From assembly GCA_944380855.1 (NCBI GenBank), contig CALWIW010000013.1:1-51292 (forward strand): a stretch of 51,292 bases of DNA, in the 5' to 3' direction. Below the pieces are notes generated by a model that made no database searches, was not told the DNA's origin, and saw nothing but the letters and a program-made list of their open reading frames with translations. The position numbers and the translations under genes were made by a program. The stretch is from an uncultured Clostridia bacterium. Its GTDB lineage: Bacteria > Bacillota > Clostridia > Oscillospirales > Acutalibacteraceae. This document shows, one piece after another, positions 24,682 to 33,757 of this stretch; the first letter of the stretch is position 1; each line of letters begins with the position of its first letter.

Positions 24682-26725
24682 CACTTCGCACCTCCGATAG
24701 TCTTTTTATTGAAACAGAATCTGCTAAATTAACTTTTCCCTGTATGCTATTAATGTAAATCCTTTCAGCTTTATCGTTTCTTTCCGTTTTTATAAGCTCA
24801 AGCTCTTTCATTACATCAATAATCAGAGAAAGCTTTCCATAAGGTATAGTTCTTTCGAGTTTATGAAAAAGAATATCTTTTCCACCGTAAAATATCTTTT
24901 TTTCTCTCAGATACCTGTATACTTTCGCAAATTCTTCCCTTGAAGGCATTAAATATTCAAACGTCGTATCGTCTGCCTTTTTTGTAACAATAAATTTTTC
25001 GTAAATTCTATGGGAACGTATAAGCTCACTGAATTCAAGGTTTTCGGGTTTAACATCTACTGCTATAACTGATACGCTGCCGCCCCCGTATTCATTTATA
25101 TCAAGTTTAACCGCAAAATCAACAACATCTCCCTTTTCAAAGGGAAATTCCTCTTTTGCCGTAAAAAATTTCATTATAATTATTCTTGATGAACCTTTTT
25201 CAGCCGTAATCCTAAGATGTTTATTTTCAGAAAGAGATTTAATATCAACTATTTTCATTGAATAAAGTCCGAATATCGGCGTAGGATTGCCGGCACCGTA
25301 AGGTTCCAATATATTCAGTTGTCTTACAAAATTCACATTTATTCCTGCCGGATTTAACTTGCAGTCTATATTTAAAGTGTCCATTGGCATTTCGCCAAGA
25401 CTTTCAGCGTAACGGTTAATGGCATTTCTGAAATCAGAGACCTTATCTCTTTCAATTCCTATTCCCACAGCCATTGGGTGGCCGCCGCAGTGAGTCAGAT
25501 GTTCTGAACAGGCAAATACAGCGTCACAAAGAGAAAAGCCGGCTACACTTCTTCCTGAACCTTTTCCCGCATCACCTTCAAAGGTTATAACTATGGCAGG
25601 TTTACCGAATATTTCTTTTATTCTTGCCGCAGCAATGCCAATAACTCCCTGATGCCAGTTTTCCGATTCAATAACGATAATCGGTTCAGCAAAAATTTCA
25701 GGACGTTTTTCCTGCTCTGCCAATATTTCTGCGATAATATCTTTTTCAATAGTCTGCCGCTTATTATTGTCAAGCGATAAATTTTTTGCTATATTCTCCG
25801 CTTCGTCAATATCGTCAGTCATAAGTAAATTTACGGTTTCAAATGATTCTCCAAGTCTGCCGCCGGCATTTATTCTGGGAACAACCGAAAAGGCAAGACT
25901 TCCGGCAGAAATTTTCTTTCCGGATAAAGAGGAGGATTCTATAAGAGCATTTATGCCGTAACGCTGAGAGTTTTTAATCAGTTTAAGTCCGTGTTTTACT
26001 ATCGTTCTGTTTTCTCCTAACAGAGGAACAATGTCTCCTATTGTACCGATAGCCGCTATATCGCTGTAATCATCAAGAATATCCTCTTTTTCCGTTTGTC
26101 CCTGTTCCATGGCAAAAATAAGTTTTAAAACCACTCCTACTCCCGAAAGCTCTTTAAATACAGAAGGGCAATCAGTTCTGTGCAAATCAACCACAGCAAC
26201 AGCCTTTGGCAATTCATCTGAAACAGGCTTATGGTGGTCGGTAATTACAACATCTATCCCCAGTTCATTGGCAGTCAGAACCGGACCGTGAGCGGCAATA
26301 CCGTTATCAACGGTAATAATAAGTCTTGCCCCTTTTTCATGTATCTTCTTTACGGCATTTTCATTCATGCCGTAACCCTCATGCTCTCTTGAGGGAATAT
26401 AATAGAATACATCTGCTCCTACAGTTTCCAAATAAGTGCAAAGCAACGCAGTGGAAGTTACTCCGTCTGCGTCGTAATCACCGTAAACACATATTTTTTC
26501 AAAATTATCTAAAGCTTGATTTATCCTGTTAACAGCTTTATCCATGTCAATGGCGTCAAAAGGATTTTCAAAACCCACATCATCAGAAATAAAATCAAGT
26601 ATTTCCTCTTTTGTTTTAAACCCTCTTATCAGCAGCATATAAACAATAAATGGAGGCAAACCGCACTGAGCCGACAGCGTTTCCGCCGCCTTTCTGTCTG
26701 CTTTAGCAACGACCCAGTTTTTCAT
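24674..26725 (-). CDS. recJ: Single-stranded-DNA-specific exonuclease RecJ
   Basis: This 683-residue DHH-family 5'-3' exonuclease has DYDADG at 83-88, DHH at 163-165, and a DHHA1 region with CGGHPMAVGIGI. An OB-fold follows, plus a C-terminal extension of about 120 residues typical of Firmicutes RecJ. It acts in recombinational and mismatch repair. It is the first gene of the recJ-relA-dtd-MBL-hemZ-zinc-ribbon operon, behind GGAGG and a consensus promoter (26771-26799). Confidence 0.96.
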   Translation of the reverse strand: MKNWVVAKADRKAAETLSAQCGLPPFIVYMLLIRGFKTKEEILDFISDDVGFENPFDAIDMDKAVNRINQALDNFEKICVYGDYDADGVTSTALLCTYLETVGADVFYYIPSREHEGYGMNENAVKKIHEKGARLIITVDNGIAAHGPVLTANELGIDVVITDHHKPVSDELPKAVAVVDLHRTDCPSVFKELSGVGVVLKLIFAMEQGQTEKEDILDDYSDIAAIGTIGDIVPLLGENRTIVKHGLKLIKNSQRYGINALIESSSLSGKKISAGSLAFSVVPRINAGGRLGESFETVNLLMTDDIDEAENIAKNLSLDNNKRQTIEKDIIAEILAEQEKRPEIFAEPIIVIESENWHQGVIGIAAARIKEIFGKPAIVITFEGDAGKGSGRSVAGFSLCDAVFACSEHLTHCGGHPMAVGIGIERDKVSDFRNAINRYAESLGEMPMDTLNIDCKLNPAGINVNFVRQLNILEPYGAGNPTPIFGLYSMKIVDIKSLSENKHLRITAEKGSSRIIIMKFFTAKEEFPFEKGDVVDFAVKLDINEYGGGSVSVIAVDVKPENLEFSELIRSHRIYEKFIVTKKADDTTFEYLMPSREEFAKVYRYLREKKIFYGGKDILFHKLERTIPYGKLSLIIDVMKELELIKTERNDKAERIYINSIQGKVNLADSVSIKRLSEVRSDG

Positions 26726-26770
26726 ACGGACACCTCCAATATATCAAAAACAATTAAAATATAATTTGTT

Positions 26771-26799
26771 ATTATAATACTTTTTTCTTTATTTGTCAA
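26771..26799 (-). promoter_or_regulatory. Consensus promoter of the recJ-relA operon
   Basis: On the minus strand TTGACA (26799-26794) and TATAAT (26776-26771) are both perfect consensus hexamers, separated by exactly 17 bases. The predicted leader to recJ is about 40 bases. Confidence 0.9.
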
Positions 26800-26806
26800 A
26801 ATAATT

Positions 26807-28477
26807 TTACAAACTTTTTCCGTCTTCAATCAATTTTTTTGCGTGTTTCAACGCCGTTGTGCCTACTTCTGCACCTCCGATAAGAGCGGCAAGAGATTGA
26901 ATACGGCTTTCATCATCAAGCTTATCAACCTTAGTATATGTTCGTTCTCCGTCTGTCGATTTTTTTATCAAGAAATGTACGTCGGCAAGAGCTGCAATCT
27001 GAGGCTGATGAGTTATACAAATAACCTGTTTGTTCTCAGAAACCTGTTTAAGCTTCATTCCGACTTTTTGAGATGCTGACCCGGATATGCCTGTATCGAC
27101 CTCGTCAAAAATAAGAGTTCCTGTTATGTCATTTTTTGAAAGAACAGTCTTAATGGCAAGCATCATTCTTGAAAGCTCTCCGCCGGACGCAATCTTTGAC
27201 ACAGGTTTAGGCGGTTCACCGGGATTTGAAGATATCAAAAATTCAACCTTGTCCCAGCCTTTTTCGGTAAGGGAGGATTTTTCAACAGAAACCTCAATCT
27301 TCACGCCTTTCATATTTAAAAAGGCAAGCTCTCTTTCTACCTCTTCTTTAAAAATCTTTCCGGTTTCAATTCGTTTGTCCGTAAGAATTTTTGCAAGCTT
27401 TGAAACTTTTTCAAGTGCAGAATCATAATCCTTTTGAGCCTGCTTTAATGTATTTTCATAATTTTCCAGTTGGAAAAGTCTTTTTTCCGACTTATCCAAA
27501 AATTCAAGCATTTCCTCTTCACTGTCACCGTATTTTCTTTTTAGTTTATATAATAAATCAAGTCTTTCTTCAATCTCATTTAATCTGTATGGATCTATGT
27601 CAGCTTCATCAATAAGAGCCTCAATATCTTCAGAAATACTTCTAAGCTCGTAATAGGAGTCTGTAAGCCGAGCCGCAAGCTTTTCTGCTTGTGGCATATA
27701 GCTGCTCACTGATGAAAGAGCCGACGAAGCGTCGTCGGCAAGCTCACAGGCCCCTTTAAAATCTCTTCCGTCAAGAAGCATTTTCGTATTTGCCAGTGCC
27801 GAGCGAATTTTTTCTCCGTTGCTGAGCTTTAGCTTTTCCGCTGTCAGCTCATCACATTCGCCGACTTTAAGCTGTGCATTTCTCAGTTCTTCGACCTGAT
27901 AGCTTAATATATCTGCTTCTCTTATTCTTTGAGCTTCATCTGTGGCATTTTCTTCAAGAATTTTTTTATAGTTCTTATATTTAGCGTACTCATCTTTATA
28001 CTGCTGTAAAACATCTTGATAGCTGCCCATTGAATCTAAATAACCCAAATGTCTGCTGTCGCTTATAAGCTCATAGCTTTCATGCTGTCCGTGTATATTA
28101 ATAAGAATTGGTGAAATAGCTTTCAATACATTCAGCGGAACAGGCACACCGTTTATACGGCATGAGCTTCTGCCTGTTGAGTGAATTTCTCTGCTCATGA
28201 TAAGGCTGTCTTCTTCCTCATATGATAAACCGAAGTCACTCAGCACTTTATAACATTCTTGTGGTATTTGTGAAAATTCAGCGGTTACAACCGCTTTCTG
28301 ACAACCGGTTCGTATCAAGTCCTTAGAGGTTCTTCCACCCATAACACAGTTTATTGAATCAATAACTATACTTTTTCCTGCTCCTGTTTCACCTGTCATA
28401 ATGTTAAAACCATTTTCAAAACATATAGTTGTTTTCTCAATAACCGCAATATTCTCAATGTATAAGGTATCAAGCAT
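26807..28477 (-). CDS. recN: DNA repair protein RecN
   Basis: This 556-residue SMC-like ATPase has Walker A MTGETGAGKS (27-36) and two long coiled-coil arms (about 160-370). The C-terminal signature is SGGELSRMMLAIK, followed by Walker B TLIFDEVDTGISG and ITHQPQIAALAD. RecN gathers DNA ends at double-strand breaks. It lies 30 bases after argR, the usual Firmicute order. In Bacillus the next genes are spoIVB and spo0A; here recJ follows instead. Confidence 0.97.
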   Translation of the reverse strand: MLDTLYIENIAVIEKTTICFENGFNIMTGETGAGKSIVIDSINCVMGGRTSKDLIRTGCQKAVVTAEFSQIPQECYKVLSDFGLSYEEEDSLIMSREIHSTGRSSCRINGVPVPLNVLKAISPILINIHGQHESYELISDSRHLGYLDSMGSYQDVLQQYKDEYAKYKNYKKILEENATDEAQRIREADILSYQVEELRNAQLKVGECDELTAEKLKLSNGEKIRSALANTKMLLDGRDFKGACELADDASSALSSVSSYMPQAEKLAARLTDSYYELRSISEDIEALIDEADIDPYRLNEIEERLDLLYKLKRKYGDSEEEMLEFLDKSEKRLFQLENYENTLKQAQKDYDSALEKVSKLAKILTDKRIETGKIFKEEVERELAFLNMKGVKIEVSVEKSSLTEKGWDKVEFLISSNPGEPPKPVSKIASGGELSRMMLAIKTVLSKNDITGTLIFDEVDTGISGSASQKVGMKLKQVSENKQVICITHQPQIAALADVHFLIKKSTDGERTYTKVDKLDDESRIQSLAALIGGAEVGTTALKHAKKLIEDGKSL

Positions 28478-28507
28478 TGTAAATCACTCCTGCCGGGAAT
28501 TGTATCC

Positions 28508-28957
28508 TCAGCTATTATATTTTTTCAATTCCAAAGCCAAGCTTTGAGCCGCTTCGTTAGAACGGCAGGCAACAAATATGGTGTCATCACCGGCAATACT
28601 GCCCAATATAGAATCAAACTTCATAGTGTCGAAACCAACACATACAGCCTGAGCCATGCCCGTTGAGGTTTTAATCACGACAAGATTTCCGGCATAGTCT
28701 ACACTGATAACCGAATTTGTAAAAAGGCTTTGGAAATTATTCTTTATATCAACAATGTTGGTAACGCCGGCTGTATATTTATATCTGCCGTCATGAGTCA
28801 TTGTTTTTAACAGTCTAAGCTCTTTTATATCTCTTGACACAGTAGCTTGAGTTACGTCAAAACCACTGCTTCGCAGATATTTGAGAAGTTCCTCCTGTGT
28901 TTCTATTGAATATTCATTTATTAGCTTTAATATCCGTTCGTGTCTTCTGTTTTTCAT
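28508..28957 (-). CDS. argR: Arginine repressor ArgR
   Basis: This 149-residue regulator has a winged-helix DNA-binding domain (RHERILKLINEYSIETQEEL, then VTQATVSRDIKELRLLK) and a C-terminal hexamerisation and arginine-binding domain (SILGSIAGDDTIFVACRS). It senses arginine and controls arginine metabolism. It is placed between nadK and recN with spacings of 2 and 30 bases, the conserved tlyA-nadK-argR-recN order. No arginine biosynthesis genes are in the window. Confidence 0.96.
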   Translation of the reverse strand: MKNRRHERILKLINEYSIETQEELLKYLRSSGFDVTQATVSRDIKELRLLKTMTHDGRYKYTAGVTNIVDIKNNFQSLFTNSVISVDYAGNLVVIKTSTGMAQAVCVGFDTMKFDSILGSIAGDDTIFVACRSNEAAQSLALELKKYNS

Positions 28958-28959
28958 CT

Positions 28960-29832
28960 TTATTCACTCCTGGGCAGTTTTTCTTTTAAAAGTCTGTAAA
29001 AATTTTTGTCTTTGAGATGTATCATAGAAAGGCACACCTCTGAACATCTAACCGTAATAATATCTTCGTCTAAAATTTCTTCAGACTCCTGTCCGTCAAT
29101 TGTCAAAAATCCTTTGCTGTTGTCCGGAGAATGAACTTTCAAAGAAAGCTCAGCTTTATCCGACAGCACAACAGACCTTGAAAACAGTGAATATGGACAC
29201 AAAGGAGTCATAATAATACAGCTCATTTTGGGGTCAACTATAGGTCCTCCGGCAGAAAGAGAATATGCCGTAGAACCTGTAGGAGTGGAAAAAAGGACTC
29301 CGTCTCCTCTGTAACAGCAAAAGTTTTCATTGTTTAAGGAAACTTCCATGTCTATTATTCTTGACAATCCTTCCCTTGAAACAACTGCGTCATTTACTGC
29401 AATATATGTTTTTACTGCTTCTCTCTTTTTTACACATACCTCAAGAAGCATTCTCCTTTCAGTACTAAAGTCAGATGTAATAATCTTTTTAAGCTCGGAA
29501 ATCTCATAAGGTTCCAATTCAGCCGCAAAACCGACTCTCCCTACATTTACGCCGACAATGGGTTTTCCTGCCAAAGCGGCGTGCTTTGCCATATGTATGA
29601 TGGTTCCGTCTCCACCCACCGTAACCGCAAAATCACACCACTGTGCCAACACACTGTGGTTTTCAAAACATTCGATATTGCCGTTAATTGATGGAAAAAA
29701 CTCATGCAAGGTATTGATATTTGAGCGATTCATACCGATAAATACATCTTCATCAAAAAACATTTTGATTATTCGGGCGGCAAATTTAACCGCTTCCGTT
29801 TTTTTATCGTTAACCACAAGAGCAAGTTTCAT
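28960..29832 (-). CDS. nadK: NAD kinase
   Basis: This 290-residue NAD kinase makes NADP from NAD with ATP or polyphosphate. It has the nucleotide-binding TVGGDGTIIH (GGDGT at 73-77), GVNVGRVGFAAEL, GDGVLFSTPTGSTAYSLSAG and the C-terminal LTIDGQ. The start follows AAGGAAG. It lies between tlyA and argR with short spacers and is almost certainly cotranscribed. Confidence 0.96.
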   Translation of the reverse strand: MKLALVVNDKKTEAVKFAARIIKMFFDEDVFIGMNRSNINTLHEFFPSINGNIECFENHSVLAQWCDFAVTVGGDGTIIHMAKHAALAGKPIVGVNVGRVGFAAELEPYEISELKKIITSDFSTERRMLLEVCVKKREAVKTYIAVNDAVVSREGLSRIIDMEVSLNNENFCCYRGDGVLFSTPTGSTAYSLSAGGPIVDPKMSCIIMTPLCPYSLFSRSVVLSDKAELSLKVHSPDNSKGFLTIDGQESEEILDEDIITVRCSEVCLSMIHLKDKNFYRLLKEKLPRSE

Positions 29833-29860
29833 TTTATTCTTCCTTTTCGATTATGTGCCG

Positions 29861-30661
29861 TCAGTCAAGATTTTCATGAGAAACTTTTACCAGTTCTTCA
29901 GCGTTCGTTTTTGCAAAATCTTGAGGATTTTCACTTTTTCTTATGTGAATAAGGTACTCAATATTTCCCTGAGGCCCTTTTATAGGAGAAAAATCCGTGT
30001 GCAGTACATCAAATCCGTTATTTAGGCAATAGCTGTATATATCCTTAACAACTTCAACGTGGACGTTACTGTCTCTTACAACTCCTTTTTTTCCTACTTT
30101 TCCCTTGCCTGCTTCAAACTGAGGTTTTATTAAACATACAGCCTGTGCGTCTTCGCCCATAAGCTCACGGGCAACAGGCAGCAAAAGCTTGATTGAAATA
30201 AATGACACATCCATGGAGAAAAAGTCGATAATATCCGGAACTTCTTCACGGGTCACCTTTCTCATATTTGTTCTCTCAAGATTTATAACTCTTTCGTCGT
30301 TTCTAAGCTTCCATGCCAGCTGACCGTAACCTACATCAACGGAATAAACTTTTTTAGCACCGTTTTGCAGCATACAGTCTGTAAAACCTCCTGTAGACGC
30401 ACCAATATCCATGCAAATCTTTCCGTTAAGGTCAATATCAAACTGCTCCATAGCTTTTTCAAGCTTCAATCCGCCGCGGCTTACATATTTCAGAGTTTGA
30501 CCCCTAAGCTCAATGTTTGAAGTTTCCTCATAGGTATCTCCACACTTGTCTGCTTTTTGATTATCCACATAAATCTGTCCCGCCATAATTATGGCTTTAG
30601 CTTTTTCTCTGCTTTCAGCCAAACCCATTTCATATACAAGAATATCAAGTCTTTTTTTCAT
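29861..30661 (-). CDS. tlyA: TlyA-family rRNA methyltransferase
   Basis: This 266-residue protein has an N-terminal S4 domain (MKKRLDILVYEMGLAESREK and YVDNQKADK) and an FtsJ-like methyltransferase domain (DIGASTGGFTDCMLQNGAKK, VDVGYGQLAWKLR, LIKPQFEAGKGKVGKKGVV). TlyA methylates rRNA cytidine 2'-O positions; in Firmicutes (YqxC) it lies beside argR and recN, as here. The ATG at 30661 follows GGGAAG; an upstream extension overlaps dxs and is not supported. Confidence 0.94.
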   Translation of the reverse strand: MKKRLDILVYEMGLAESREKAKAIIMAGQIYVDNQKADKCGDTYEETSNIELRGQTLKYVSRGGLKLEKAMEQFDIDLNGKICMDIGASTGGFTDCMLQNGAKKVYSVDVGYGQLAWKLRNDERVINLERTNMRKVTREEVPDIIDFFSMDVSFISIKLLLPVARELMGEDAQAVCLIKPQFEAGKGKVGKKGVVRDSNVHVEVVKDIYSYCLNNGFDVLHTDFSPIKGPQGNIEYLIHIRKSENPQDFAKTNAEELVKVSHENLD

Positions 30662-30668
30662 GTCTTTT

Positions 30669-32555
30669 TTATTTCTTCCCTTTATAAATATTAAAAAATT
30701 TATCTGCAACAAGATTTGCCACCGATTCGCTGTCAAGTCCCAAATGTTCAAGCAGAGAATTAACCTTGCCATGGGTGACAAATTCATCGTTAATTGCTTT
30801 TATTATATAATCGCCCTTGTAATTCTTTTCTTCAAGCAAAGATAAAAAGGTTTCTGCAATTCCTCCGCTCAGAATTCCTTCCTCAAAAAAGGCAATCTGT
30901 TGGAATGATAATGCAAAATCAACCGCCTCAGGATTTATAGGTTTAATTCTGCAAAGCTTTAATATACATATATCCTTGCCGAATTTATTTTTTAAAATCT
31001 CTTTTGCAAGACAGACATTAGAAAACTCACGTCCGTAGGTTATAATCAGAACACTGCTTTTTGTGTTTCCGTAGATATTATAATCTTCACTGATATCCTT
31101 TAAATCTTCCGGACGGTACAGTTCTCCGCCTCTCGGGTATCTTACAGCGGCAACCCCCATATCATAGTACATCGCCCTGTTTAAAGACAGACCGAGACCC
31201 TCAAAATAACATGGAGAATAAATAGTAGCTCCGGGTACAGAATTGAGGAGACTCACATCAAATACACCTTGGTGAGTTTCGCCGTCTTCGCCTACAACTC
31301 CTGCCCTGTCAACCGCTAAAACAATATGAAGCTGCTGGGCAGCAGCATCGTGAAGTATTTGATCATAACTACGCTGTAAAAAAGTAGAATACACAGAAAA
31401 AACAGGCAGCAGCCCACGGGAAGCAAGTCCGCAGGCAAATGTTACAGCGTGTTCTTCCGCTATACCTACATCAAAAAATCTTTCTCTGAAATTCTGTGCA
31501 AAATTATTAAGGCCGGTTCCGGATTTCATAGCGGCAGTTATGGCACAAATAGTTTTGTCCTCTTTTGCAGCCTGAGTTATATAATCGCCGAAAACGTCTG
31601 AAAATCCCACACCTCTTGAAAGCGGTTCACCTGTTTCAACATCGAAACTTCCTATTCCATGGAAGTTTTTAGGGTCATTTTCTGCGTATTGATATCCCTT
31701 TCCCTTTTTGGTCACAACATGAAGCAATACAGGAGAGGTCATTCTCTTTGCGGCTAACAGTGCTTTTTTAAGCTCGCCAATATCATGACCGTTAACAGGT
31801 CCGTAGTAGGTAAACCCCATACTGTCAAAAAAAGTATCCTTGTAGAGAAGCTTTTTAAGATTTGATTTGCTTTTTTGAAGATGCCTTTTGATATGTTCTC
31901 CAAATATAGGAAAGTGAGACAGTACTTTTTCAATATTTTTCTTAACTCTCAGATACCAAGGCTGAATTCTCATATTTGTGAGATATCTTGCGATAGCACC
32001 TACATTACGGGAAATTGACATTTTATTATCGTTAAGTATGACAATGAAATTTTTGTTAAATCGGCCCGCATTATTTAAACCCTCGTAAGCAAGTCCTCCT
32101 GTTAATGAGCCGTCTCCGATTACGGCAATGGTATAGCTGTTATCTCCCAACAAGCTTTTAGCCTGTGCAATTCCGTAGGCCGCAGAAATTGAGGTACTGC
32201 TGTGACCTACATTAAAGGCATCGTGTTCACTTTCACTGCGTTTCGGAAAACCCGAAAGCCCTTTTTCTGTTCTTATTGTATCTATATTTTCAAGTCTGCC
32301 GGTAAGAATTTTATGAGTATAGCTTTGATGTCCTACGTCCCAGACAATACTGTCTTTTGGTGAATCGAAAACGTAATGAAGCATCACAGTAAGCTCCACA
32401 ACTCCTAAATTAGGAGAAAGATGCCCGCCGTTTACCGAAACAGTTTCGATTAGTTTTTGGCGTATCTCCTCACAAAGCCGAGCAAGCTGTTCATCATTAA
32501 GGTTTTTAAGATTCTGTGGAGAGGTGATACCATTAAGAATTTCGTATGATTTCAT
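30669..32555 (-). CDS. dxs: 1-deoxy-D-xylulose-5-phosphate synthase
   Basis: This 628-residue enzyme condenses pyruvate and glyceraldehyde 3-phosphate in the first step of the MEP isoprenoid pathway. It has the thiamine diphosphate motif GDGSLTGGLAYEGLNN, WDVGHQSYTHKILTGR, IAEEHAVTFACGLA and DRAGVVGEDGETHQGVFD, in normal order and length. It has its own promoter (32616-32644) in addition to likely read-through from ispA. The gene order ispA-dxs-tlyA is conserved in Firmicutes. Confidence 0.97.
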   Translation of the reverse strand: MKSYEILNGITSPQNLKNLNDEQLARLCEEIRQKLIETVSVNGGHLSPNLGVVELTVMLHYVFDSPKDSIVWDVGHQSYTHKILTGRLENIDTIRTEKGLSGFPKRSESEHDAFNVGHSSTSISAAYGIAQAKSLLGDNSYTIAVIGDGSLTGGLAYEGLNNAGRFNKNFIVILNDNKMSISRNVGAIARYLTNMRIQPWYLRVKKNIEKVLSHFPIFGEHIKRHLQKSKSNLKKLLYKDTFFDSMGFTYYGPVNGHDIGELKKALLAAKRMTSPVLLHVVTKKGKGYQYAENDPKNFHGIGSFDVETGEPLSRGVGFSDVFGDYITQAAKEDKTICAITAAMKSGTGLNNFAQNFRERFFDVGIAEEHAVTFACGLASRGLLPVFSVYSTFLQRSYDQILHDAAAQQLHIVLAVDRAGVVGEDGETHQGVFDVSLLNSVPGATIYSPCYFEGLGLSLNRAMYYDMGVAAVRYPRGGELYRPEDLKDISEDYNIYGNTKSSVLIITYGREFSNVCLAKEILKNKFGKDICILKLCRIKPINPEAVDFALSFQQIAFFEEGILSGGIAETFLSLLEEKNYKGDYIIKAINDEFVTHGKVNSLLEHLGLDSESVANLVADKFFNIYKGKK

Positions 32556-32579
32556 GGTTTTTTCCTCACTTATTTTAGA

Positions 32580-32601
32580 AAACGCTTTCAGTATAGCGTT
32601 T
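32580..32601 (-). promoter_or_regulatory. Hairpin in the dxs leader
   Basis: AAACGCT and AGCGTTT form a 7-bp stem with an eight-base loop in the dxs leader, shortly after the predicted transcription start. It has no T-run and may be a 5'-end stabiliser. Confidence 0.4.
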
Positions 32602-32615
32602 CATGTTAAAGACTT

Positions 32616-32644
32616 ATTATACCAGATTATTCTGAATAAATCAA
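32616..32644 (-). promoter_or_regulatory. Internal promoter upstream of dxs
   Basis: On the minus strand TTGATT (32644-32639) and TATAAT (32621-32616) are 17 bases apart, in the 92-base gap between ispA and dxs. This would allow dxs-tlyA-nadK-argR-recN to be expressed independently of the upstream genes. Confidence 0.75.
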
Positions 32645-32647
32645 ATT

Positions 32648-33520
32648 TCAGTTGGTTCTGTTCAATAAACTGTATGCAAATTCTTTTAAGGCGTCTGTAT
32701 TTCCGTCAAATCCTTCAAGAGCCTCAACGGCTTTTTCTGTTGCCTGTTCTGCAATTTCTTTGCATCTTTCTATTCCCAACAACGAAACATAAGTTGATTT
32801 ATCGTTTTCCTTGTCGCTTCCTACAGGCTTACCCAATTCTTTTTCTGTTGAAAGCACATCAAGAATATCGTCAACTATCTGAAAAGCAAGTCCTATATTA
32901 TCACCGTAAACTCTTGCACAATGTAATTTATGATCGTCAGCACCGGCTGCTATACAGCCCATTTCGCAGGCGGCTTTTATAAGTGCAGCCGTTTTCTTTT
33001 CGTCCATTTCACGAAGAATTTCAATGCCTGCCTTTTTTTCCTCATACATTATATCAATCATTTGTCCGCCGCACATTCCCAACGCACCGCAATAGCCTGC
33101 CAGAGTACGTGCCGCCTTTACACAGGCAGCACTTCCGCAAAGCTTTTCTGCTTCTTCCGATAAAACTGTTTCAAAAGCAAGACTCTGCAAGGCGTCGCCG
33201 GCAATTATAGCCGTAGCGGCACCGTAAACAATATGATTAGAGGGTCTTCCTCTTCTCATGTCATCATTGTCCATATCCGGAAGGTCATCATGTATTAAAG
33301 AATATGTGTGAATCATTTCTACTCCGCAGGCAAAAGGCAACGCTTTTTGAGGTTCTGCTCCGCACGCTTTACAGAACTCCAAAGCAAGGCAAGGTCTTAC
33401 TCTTTTTCCACCCGCTTTGAGACTGTATGCCATTGATTCAATCAATACTTTTTCCGTGCAGTCCGTTGAAGGCAAAAACTCCTGCAATTTTGTTTCTATT
33501 AAAGACAAATATTCAGTCAC
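32648..33520 (-). CDS. ispA: Polyprenyl diphosphate synthase (farnesyl diphosphate synthase type)
   Basis: This 290-residue trans-isoprenyl diphosphate synthase has first and second Asp-rich motifs DDLPDMD (78-84) and VDDILD (216-221), and the KRVRP substrate motif at 39-43. The two residues Pro-Asp inside the first DDxxD-type motif mark the bacterial farnesyl diphosphate synthase class. It starts at GTG (33520) behind GAGGAAA. It supplies farnesyl diphosphate for undecaprenyl phosphate and quinones, and it is beside dxs. Confidence 0.95.
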   Translation of the reverse strand: MTEYLSLIETKLQEFLPSTDCTEKVLIESMAYSLKAGGKRVRPCLALEFCKACGAEPQKALPFACGVEMIHTYSLIHDDLPDMDNDDMRRGRPSNHIVYGAATAIIAGDALQSLAFETVLSEEAEKLCGSAACVKAARTLAGYCGALGMCGGQMIDIMYEEKKAGIEILREMDEKKTAALIKAACEMGCIAAGADDHKLHCARVYGDNIGLAFQIVDDILDVLSTEKELGKPVGSDKENDKSTYVSLLGIERCKEIAEQATEKAVEALEGFDGNTDALKEFAYSLLNRTN

Positions 33521-33544
33521 GGTATTTCCTCACTTTCCGAATTA

Positions 33545-33757
33545 TCAGTTTTCATCAACAAACTTGATAACTCCCTTAGCCTGCTCAAGCATATTGGAAC
33601 AAGCCTTTATAATCTTACTGCCCTCGGCATATAATTGTATATTTTTTTCAAGTGTTACATCTCCGGCTGACAGAGCTGCTACTATCTCTTCAAGACGTTT
33701 GCAGCCCTCTTCAAAAGAGAATTCTTTTTCACTATTGTTGTTTAAATCCGCCGACAT
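33545..33757 (-). CDS. xseB: Exodeoxyribonuclease VII small subunit
   Basis: This 70-residue protein has the XseB signature SFEEGCKRLEEIVAALSAGD, then VTLEKNIQLYAEGSKIIKAC. XseB coats the coiled coil of XseA. The start directly follows the whiA stop, and the gene lies 24 bases before ispA. The large subunit gene xseA, normally just upstream, is not present anywhere in this window. Confidence 0.93.
   Translation of the reverse strand: MSADLNNNSEKEFSFEEGCKRLEEIVAALSAGDVTLEKNIQLYAEGSKIIKACSNMLEQAKGVIKFVDEN

Noticed and set aside
30662-30787. N-terminal extension of TlyA by 42 residues.
   Set aside because: It lies inside dxs, is not S4-like, and the ATG at 30661 starts the standard domain.
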